9,821 nucleotides of DNA from a candidate division LCP-89 bacterium. Its GTDB lineage: Bacteria; Electryoneota; B3-LCP. A model generated the notes under the pieces. That model had not been told where the DNA came from. It saw nothing but the letters and a program-made list of their open reading frames with translations, and searched no databases. Shown here in pieces: positions 1 to 5,019 of this stretch; the first letter of the stretch is position 1; every line of letters begins with the position of its first letter. The translations under genes were made by a program, and so were the position numbers. Location: positions 1 to 9,821 of the forward strand of contig JALGZU010000159.1 of assembly GCA_025774735.1 (NCBI GenBank), read 5' to 3'.

Positions 1-22
1 GCCAACCGTAGTTGAGGTACCA

Positions 23-463
23 ATGCTCAATCGACTGAAGAATCTACTCACCCAGCCTCTTCCAGAGATCGAAAAAGGCAGCGAAAGAAATGTGATCGGT
101 TTAACTCTGGCGGTTTGTGTGGTATTGATGGAGATCGCTCAGGCGGACGACGAGTTCACCGACGATGAGCGCGATCACGTGGTGGAGACTCTGAAAGTGC
201 GCTTCACTCTATCAACTGAAGAGGCGGAGGAGCTGATCCTTGACGCGGAACAGGCACGGGAGGAGAGCCTCGACCTGTGGCGCTTCACCAACCGGGTCAA
301 CGAGGCGCTGGATAAGGAGCAGAAGCAAAAGGTGCTGTTGGAGGTCTGGCGGGTCATCTACGCCGATGGTACTCTGGACTCCCACGAGGATTATTTGGTG
401 CACAAACTGGCGCGCCTCTTTAACCTGCAGCACTCGGATCTGATTGAGGCGAAGGCTTCTTGA
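23..463 (+). CDS. TerB-like (tellurite-resistance TerB superfamily) protein
   Basis: A 146-residue, acidic, probably all-helical cytoplasmic protein with no signal peptide or membrane segment. It has the two-part TerB-like pattern: a first helical unit with an acidic loop (IAQADDEFTDDER, residues 38-50) and a second with the matching loop (VIYADGTLDSHE, about 111-122). Between them lies a charged helical stretch. These paired ADxEF / ADGxLDxxE loops are typical of the TerB superfamily (COG4103-type proteins), in which they may bind metal. Length agrees with single-domain members. The start is supported by TGAGGT at 13-18, five bases before the ATG. Proteins of this group are common, mostly uncharacterised and often unrelated to tellurite. 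No other ter genes are present, so tellurite resistance should not be inferred. It lies 40 bases before the next gene and may be cotranscribed with it. Confidence 0.85.
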   Translation: MLNRLKNLLTQPLPEIEKGSERNVIGLTLAVCVVLMEIAQADDEFTDDERDHVVETLKVRFTLSTEEAEELILDAEQAREESLDLWRFTNRVNEALDKEQKQKVLLEVWRVIYADGTLDSHEDYLVHKLARLFNLQHSDLIEAKAS

Positions 464-503
464 GAGGCAATGATAGGAGACATAATTATTATGGGAGGAT
501 ATT

Positions 504-1826
504 ATGCGATGCAAACCATTGTTAATAATCACTTGCGTTTTTCTTGCCTTGAATCTGCCCGGAGATTGCAGCGCCCAATCCGAAGATTGGGAAAATGAAG
601 CAGGCTTCTGGTATGATACTGAGGGTAATCGCCTCACAATCGAGGAGTTGGATGAGATTTTGGCTAGACACCACGCCTGGGTTCAAGACGTTGGCCGGTT
701 AGCGGCAACGTTTCAGGAGGAATATGACTTAGAGTATATGGATCTCAACGTTCTCTTGTTTTTCATCGATAATCCGGAAGGATTGCGCATGGAATTGTCC
801 AGTACGAATGAACATGATTCAGCAATTATGGAATGGTGGGAGGCGCTGCGGCGAGACGACCGTCATGCTGACTTTTCCGAATTCAGTTTGCAGGGCATCA
901 ATTTAGCTAAAAGAAACCTCGCTGGTGCTAAGTTAACTGGTACGGACTTGCGTGGAGCGAATTTAAGAGAAACTAATTTTGAAAGAGCTAAATTGACCGA
1001 GGCAAAACTTAATGGAATAGACGCGGCCGCCATAAACCTCACCGGAGCCAATTTGACGAACGCTGAACTGATGGGGGCGTCTTTTTGGGAAGCACGCTTA
1101 AAGATGGCGAATTTCTCCGGTGCGAAACTGCAGGGAGCCAATTTTATCGAAACCGATTTGACTAATGCGGTGTTTGGCAATGCGGATTTGAATTCCGTTA
1201 TATTTGAACCATGTTCCTTATCCAGTTCTTCCAATATTGCGCTGGCTGCAAATCTTGACCGCCTGACTTATGAAAAAAATCCCCATGCACTTGTTGAGTT
1301 AAAAAAGTCTTTCTTTGCTCTGGGATTTATTTCCCAGAGTAAAAGAGTAAATGCGGCTTTACAGAGGAAAAACCAGACCACCCTCGAGTTTGTCTTATAT
1401 GATTTAACCTGCGAGTGGGGATCAAACCATCGTCGTCCGCTTGTACTACTGGCGATAAGTTGGTTTCTGTTTGGCGTTTTATACTGGATGTTTGCGAAAA
1501 AGCGATACGCCGAATCGAACAGGTATATCTTAGCCTCTGAAAAGGGTCTTGGCAAAGAGCTTGATAAAGAGCCAGGTGACTGGAAAGATCTTAGAGGATT
1601 TTGGTTAAAAGTCGGAGTTGCTTTTCTCTTCAGCCTTCAGCGCGCCCTGCGCATCGGCTTCCGCGAGATCAGCCCCAACCACTGGCTGATGATGCTTTTG
1701 CCCCCCGATTTTGAGCTCAAATCCCGCGGCTGGCCGCGCTTTGTGTCGGGAGTTCAATCGCTGCTGTCTGTGGCCTTAATCGTTCTATCGCTGCTGAGCT
1801 ACTTCGGGCGGCCGTTTGCGTTCTAA
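504..1826 (+). CDS. Exported pentapeptide-repeat protein with C-terminal membrane module
   Basis: 440 residues. The N-terminus (1-24) looks like a signal peptide: RCK, then a hydrophobic core LLIITCVFLALNL, with possible cleavage after CSA. Residues about 27-120 are a charged helical region of unknown function. Residues about 126-236 form a run of roughly 22 pentapeptide units of the A(N/D)Lxx type (for example GANLRETNFERAKL), expected to fold as a right-handed quadrilateral beta-helix used for protein contacts. A charged linker follows, then hydrophobic segments at about 312-330, 366-378 and 414-434. The segment SLQRALRIGFREISP (377-391) resembles the pore loop of K+-channel-like proteins but lacks the TxGxGD filter. 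The start is fixed by GGGAGG at 493-498, five bases before ATG. The 3' end after about 1625 is visibly more GC-rich than the repeat region. The function is unknown: membrane-anchored scaffold is more likely than conducting channel. Confidence 0.85.
   Translation: MRCKPLLIITCVFLALNLPGDCSAQSEDWENEAGFWYDTEGNRLTIEELDEILARHHAWVQDVGRLAATFQEEYDLEYMDLNVLLFFIDNPEGLRMELSSTNEHDSAIMEWWEALRRDDRHADFSEFSLQGINLAKRNLAGAKLTGTDLRGANLRETNFERAKLTEAKLNGIDAAAINLTGANLTNAELMGASFWEARLKMANFSGAKLQGANFIETDLTNAVFGNADLNSVIFEPCSLSSSSNIALAANLDRLTYEKNPHALVELKKSFFALGFISQSKRVNAALQRKNQTTLEFVLYDLTCEWGSNHRRPLVLLAISWFLFGVLYWMFAKKRYAESNRYILASEKGLGKELDKEPGDWKDLRGFWLKVGVAFLFSLQRALRIGFREISPNHWLMMLLPPDFELKSRGWPRFVSGVQSLLSVALIVLSLLSYFGRPFAF
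1632..1676 (+). other. Degenerate ion-channel pore-loop-like segment in the pentapeptide protein
   Basis: These codons encode SLQRALRIGFREISP. Aligned without gaps to a generic two-TM K+-channel P-loop (SLxTLTTVGFGDITP), positions S, L, G, F, I and P match, and V/I, D/E and T/S are conservative. The second filter glycine is Arg and the filter threonines are Leu and Arg. A hydrophobic segment lies before and another after it, as in a TM-P-TM fold. The match is short and seen by eye, so the resemblance may be coincidental or a conserved motif of an unrelated membrane family. Confidence 0.35.
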
Positions 1827-1984
1827 AAAGAAAGGGGGTATCTACCCAGCTGCCAATCTGCTCCTGGCTTGTTATTCTAATTCCGGCGGCAGAAAACACC
1901 TAAGTCTGATGCACAGCACGGGACCACTTTTTCAGCGCATCAGAGAATACTGCAGTTATTACCGTTCACAGAAGGAGTCGTATC

Positions 1985-3046
1985 ATGCAACACGTTCAGA
2001 ACAAGCTCAAATTATTCATGGGCCCGGATGGTCCGATCAACGGTCCGGATGATCTCGGCAAGGCAATCGTTGATTTCATCAAGGGAGCGCAGAAATCGTT
2101 AGACATCGCCGTACAGGAACTCGATTCATGGAAAATCGCCGATGCAATCCTTTCTGTGAAAGCAAAAGGCGTGCGAGTGCGCATCGCCCTCGAGTCCGAC
2201 TATCTAAAAGCCAAGAAAAGGAGACCGGAGCCCAAACTGCCAGGCGGATCTCACGAGCCCAATCGCGCCATACAAGATGCACTGTTGAGATCAGCCATCT
2301 GGGTTCGGTCCGATTTTAATCCGAAAATTTTCCACCAGAAGTTCGTCATTCGAGATCGAAAGTCCGTGCTCACCGGTTCGACAAATTTTACCGATACCGG
2401 CATCAGCAAAAACCTCAACCACGTGGTCATCGTCCATGATGAAGCAGTAGCGAAAGCATATCAGCGAGAGTTCGATGAGATCCGCAAAGGACAGTTCGGG
2501 ATCGTCAGCATCAAGCAGGGCGATGCCCCTACCACTCACCAGGTTGCCGGAGTGCCCATCCGCATCGCTTTCGCCCCGGATCACAGCCCGGAGATGGAAA
2601 TCATGAAGCAGATGCTCAAGGCAAAACGTCGGGTCGACTTCGCCATCTTCACATTTTCAACCTCTTCGGGTATCGATGATACCATGATCAAGTTGAGTCA
2701 GCTTAATTTACCCGTTCGAGGTATCATTGATGCGAGGGTTGCAAATCAAAAGTGGGCAGCTTCTCGCCCGGTGCGCAACGCCGGAGCGGAAATGTACAAA
2801 ATCAAGCGGGGGAGCAGAGTTGGCAAGCTCCATCATAAACTGATGGTGATCGACAAGCAGGTACTCGTCGTGGGCAGTTTTAACTACACAGGCCCGGCCA
2901 ACAAAGTAAACGACGAAAATATCATGATCATAGGCAAACTGGACGATCAACAAAGTCAAGCTTCCATTAACGCACAGAAGAGTCTGGCGAAATATGCGTT
3001 TGATGAAATCGACCGGATCATTCATGAAGACGGGGATGCCATGTAA
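1985..3046 (+). CDS. Phospholipase D-superfamily protein with two HKD motifs
   Basis: 353 residues, no signal peptide or membrane segment, so probably cytosolic. Two complete HxKx4D catalytic motifs are visible: H117-K119-D124 followed by GSTNFT, and H283-K285-D290 followed by GSFNYT. Each half also has the usual preceding strand (SLDIAVQEL at 38-46, RVDFAIFTF at 216-224), so this is a bilobed enzyme in which the two halves pair to form one active site. The family hydrolyses or transfers phosphodiester bonds through a phospho-histidine intermediate. Substrates range from phospholipids (cardiolipin synthase, PLD) to nucleic acids (Nuc-type nucleases). The lack of membrane segments leans away from cardiolipin synthase, and a nuclease or soluble phosphodiesterase is plausible but unproven. 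The start is well supported by AAGGAG at 1972-1977, seven bases before ATG. The 158-base gap before it shows no clear promoter or terminator. Confidence 0.9.
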   Translation: MQHVQNKLKLFMGPDGPINGPDDLGKAIVDFIKGAQKSLDIAVQELDSWKIADAILSVKAKGVRVRIALESDYLKAKKRRPEPKLPGGSHEPNRAIQDALLRSAIWVRSDFNPKIFHQKFVIRDRKSVLTGSTNFTDTGISKNLNHVVIVHDEAVAKAYQREFDEIRKGQFGIVSIKQGDAPTTHQVAGVPIRIAFAPDHSPEMEIMKQMLKAKRRVDFAIFTFSTSSGIDDTMIKLSQLNLPVRGIIDARVANQKWAASRPVRNAGAEMYKIKRGSRVGKLHHKLMVIDKQVLVVGSFNYTGPANKVNDENIMIIGKLDDQQSQASINAQKSLAKYAFDEIDRIIHEDGDAM

Positions 3047-3102
3047 AAGGGTGAGATTGGCTCATCCGTCTAACAACCTCTAAGGCTGTAAGATAAGGCA
3101 AT

Positions 3103-3348
3103 ATGTTTCCATCTATTGAAATCGACAACCTCACCATCCAATTCGACGGTAAGAGTGTCCTTTCGGGATTCTCGTTGCAATTGGAATCAGGTCAGAAGGC
3201 GACGCTGACGGGGCGGTCCGGGTAGGGCATATCGACCGTTCTGCGCTGCATCCTGGGTTTCGTGGTGCCCGATGAAGGGGAGATTCACATCCTTTGGGGT
3301 CCTCGACAGGGAGATATTCAGATCGAAATCTATTTAAGGCTGGACTGA
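3103..3348 (+). pseudogene. ABC transporter ATP-binding protein, N-terminal remnant
   Basis: Reading from ATG 3103 gives the typical first part of an ABC ATPase: IEIDNLTIQFDGKSVLSGFS, then LESGQKATLTGRSG, an in-frame TAG at 3223-3225, then GISTVLRCILGFVVPDEGEIHI, ending at TGA 3346-3348. The TAG falls inside Walker A, where GxSGxGKST is expected. The remnant reads GRSG-stop-GIST, so the essential lysine is also replaced by isoleucine. Homology fades after GEIHI (about 3290), and there is no Q-loop, LSGGQ signature, Walker B or H-loop. Two independent lesions in the nucleotide-binding loop plus loss of most of the domain make this a dead fragment rather than a recoded gene. It shares the reading frame of the acyl-CoA synthetase that follows, consistent with a deletion having joined the two, though that could be chance. 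Confidence 0.8.
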
Positions 3349-3390
3349 TACTCAAATCTGATAACGAATATGGGATATCAACTGATGACA
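3312..3390 (+). other. Possible out-of-frame N-terminal remnant of the acyl-CoA synthetase
   Basis: In the frame whose codons start at positions divisible by 3, this stretch reads RYSDRNLFKAGLILKSD and then NEYGISTDD. That resembles the usual opening of AMP-forming ligases (xPDKxALIFEDxxYTYxEL). Omitting base 3390 would join DD to VWASRIRSLANFL of the annotated synthetase frame at about the expected distance from the Y/S-x-E/D motif to the LANxLR helix. This frame is open back only to a TGA at 3273-3275 and contains no ATG, so even if the reading is right the true start is lost or further altered. The similarity is weak and judged by eye. Confidence 0.4.
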
Positions 3391-4863
3391 GTTTGGGCCA
3401 GCCGTATCAGGTCGCTGGCGAATTTTCTGCGCCGGCAGGGGATAGGGCGCGGTGACCGCATCTCAATCCTCGACGTAAACTCCCTCGCTTTCTTTGAGGC
3501 CTATTACGCCGCCGCTGGTCTCGGAGCCATACTGAATCCGATCAATTACCGTCTCTCGGTACGCGAACTCACCTTCATCCTGAACGATGCCGGATCCCGC
3601 TGGTTGTTGGCATCACCGCATCTCAGCGGTCAGGTAAACGAGATTAACAATGAGAAAACTCCGCTCGAAGGGATTCTCTGGCTGGACAGAAAATCCGAGA
3701 TCGACACGGGTATCGAACAGGCCGAATACGGCGATGCCCTCGGAGAAGCAGATACTTTTTCCCCGGTGGATATCGGATTCGAAGCTCCGGCGCATCTCTA
3801 CTATACCAGTGGGACGACGGGAAAACCCAAAGGTGTCGTGCTGACGCACCATAACGTCTGCCGCCATGCAGAAGCCGCCGTTGAAGAGTTGGAGATTAAT
3901 GCTGCCGACGTATGGGGGCACATCGCCCCGATGTTTCACCTGGCGGACGCCTGGGCGGTCTTCGCCTTCACCCTTGCCGGAAGCCGGCATCTCATTCTAC
4001 CGACCTTCGACGCCGCAGCAGCCCTGGAGTTGATCGAGGCCGAAAAGATGACCATCAGCAATCTAATCCCCACCATGCTGAACCTGATGGTCAACCGTCC
4101 CGATATTCATGAATACGATCTATCCAGTCTCAGGGTCATACTTAGCAGTGGCGCTCCCATCGCTCCGGAAGTCGTGCTCAAGATCGTTGAAAAATTCCGC
4201 TGCGATTACGTTCAGACCTACGGCATGACGGAAACCAGCCCTTATCTGGCGCTGAGTGTCCTGAACCGTCACCTCAAACAGCTTCCGGCTGACCAGCAAT
4301 TGGCCTATAAAGCTCGAACGGGACGTCCTTTCAAGACGATCGATATGCGGGTGATGCGGGATGATGGTCAACACGAGGTCGAAGCAAACGACGAGGAAGT
4401 GGGGGAAATATGGGTGCGGGGCGAAACGGTGATGCCGGGATACTGGAACCTGCCTGAAGAGACTCTGGAAGCGTTCACAGACGGCTGGTTTCGCACGGGT
4501 GATTTGGCGGTGATCGACCAGGAAGGTTACGTAAACATCGTGGATCGCAAGAAGGATATGATCATCAGCGGTGGGGAGAATATTTACTCCATCGAAGTGG
4601 AAAGTGTGCTCTATGAACACCCAAAGGTTATGGAAGCGGCGGTGATCGGCGTTCCCGATGACATCTGGGGTGAAATGGTTCATGCCTACGTGGTTTTAAA
4701 ACCTGGAGCTCACGCGGACGAGGTGGAATTGCTTGAATTCTGCAGGGAGATGTTGACCACCTTTAAGGTACCGCAGTCGATTGAATTCCTGTCCGCACTA
4801 CCCAAAACCGGGTCGGGTAAGATCTTCAAGAAAGCGTTGAAAGAACAATACGAGAAACGTTGA
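3370..4863 (+). CDS. AMP-forming acyl-CoA synthetase (fatty acid-CoA ligase type), N-terminally short
   Basis: 497 residues of the ANL adenylate-forming superfamily, catalysing ATP-dependent activation of a carboxylic acid to an acyl-adenylate and then an acyl-CoA. All core motifs are present: the P-loop YYTSGTTGKPKG (144-155), YGMTE (284-288), GWFRTGD (372-378), the hinge VDRKKDMIISGGENI (391-405), and PKTGSGK with catalytic Lys484 in the C-terminal lid. The motif set fits medium/long-chain or methylmercaptopropionate-type acyl-CoA ligases. The chain length or substrate cannot be read from sequence. The N-terminus is abnormal: the LANFLRRQGIGRGDR helix begins at residue 16 whereas about 40 or more residues normally precede it, and neither ATG 3370 nor ATG 3385 has a Shine-Dalgarno sequence. 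The protein may be a frameshifted derivative of a longer gene. Activity is therefore uncertain although the catalytic part looks untouched. Confidence 0.85.
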   Translation: MGYQLMTVWASRIRSLANFLRRQGIGRGDRISILDVNSLAFFEAYYAAAGLGAILNPINYRLSVRELTFILNDAGSRWLLASPHLSGQVNEINNEKTPLEGILWLDRKSEIDTGIEQAEYGDALGEADTFSPVDIGFEAPAHLYYTSGTTGKPKGVVLTHHNVCRHAEAAVEELEINAADVWGHIAPMFHLADAWAVFAFTLAGSRHLILPTFDAAAALELIEAEKMTISNLIPTMLNLMVNRPDIHEYDLSSLRVILSSGAPIAPEVVLKIVEKFRCDYVQTYGMTETSPYLALSVLNRHLKQLPADQQLAYKARTGRPFKTIDMRVMRDDGQHEVEANDEEVGEIWVRGETVMPGYWNLPEETLEAFTDGWFRTGDLAVIDQEGYVNIVDRKKDMIISGGENIYSIEVESVLYEHPKVMEAAVIGVPDDIWGEMVHAYVVLKPGAHADEVELLEFCREMLTTFKVPQSIEFLSALPKTGSGKIFKKALKEQYEKR

Positions 4864-4935
4864 TCGCCTGGATCCCACCTTCTCCTGAAAGAAGTCCTTT
4901 CATCCGGCCGAACAAGGCACTCGCCATCACTTTAC

Positions 4936-4964
4936 TTGATTTTGTCAATTAATTTGCCTATATT
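4936..4964 (+). promoter_or_regulatory. Candidate promoter for the M14 peptidase operon
   Basis: TTGATT at 4936-4941 and TATATT at 4959-4964 are separated by exactly 17 bases in an AT-rich island within an otherwise GC-richer stretch. Transcription would start near 4971-4973, leaving a leader of about 48 bases before the ATG at 5020, whose ribosome binding site GGAG lies at 5010-5013. The downstream hexamer extended as TATATTTA also resembles the TAnnTTTG element of Bacteroidota sigma factors, with one mismatch, so either reading would place the promoter here. No operator-like inverted repeat was seen around it. Confidence 0.55.
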
Positions 4965-5019
4965 TACCTGATACTTTTCGTACCTGAGAGTACAATCGCG
5001 AACGTTTCCGGAGTAGTGA

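Noticed and set aside
23..463. Tellurite-resistance operon
   Set aside because: Only a single TerB-like protein is present. No TerA, TerC, TerD, TerE or TerZ homologue is seen nearby, and isolated TerB-like proteins are widespread.
460..486. Possible promoter TTGAGA with CATAAT before the pentapeptide gene
   Set aside because: The spacer is only 15 bases and transcription would begin on top of the ribosome binding site at 493-498. A shared transcript from the upstream gene is simpler.
863..1234. 123-codon antisense frame with many Ala-Pro and Leu-Ala repeats
   Set aside because: The periodic pattern is the reverse complement of the pentapeptide repeats, not an independent protein.
1833..1850. 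GGGT-ATCT-ACCC short inverted repeat after the pentapeptide gene as a terminator
   Set aside because: The stem is only four base pairs and no T-run follows, so it is too weak to call.
1816..2052. 78-codon plus-strand frame overlapping the end of the pentapeptide gene and the start of the PLD gene
   Set aside because: It has no ribosome binding site and no recognisable domain, and it overlaps the well-supported PLD start at 1985.
3223..3225. In-frame TAG in the ABC remnant as a recoded (pyrrolysine or readthrough) codon
   Set aside because: The Walker A lysine three codons downstream is also lost (ATA, Ile) and the rest of the ATPase is missing, so decay explains it better than recoding.
4120..4683. 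187-codon open frame on the minus strand inside the acyl-CoA synthetase
   Set aside because: It overlaps the conserved YGMTE and GWFRTGD regions of the synthetase and has no family features of its own.
4864..4920. Terminator after the acyl-CoA synthetase
   Set aside because: Only 5-bp imperfect stems (GAAAG/CTTTC, CTTCT/AGAAG) are visible, without a T-tract.
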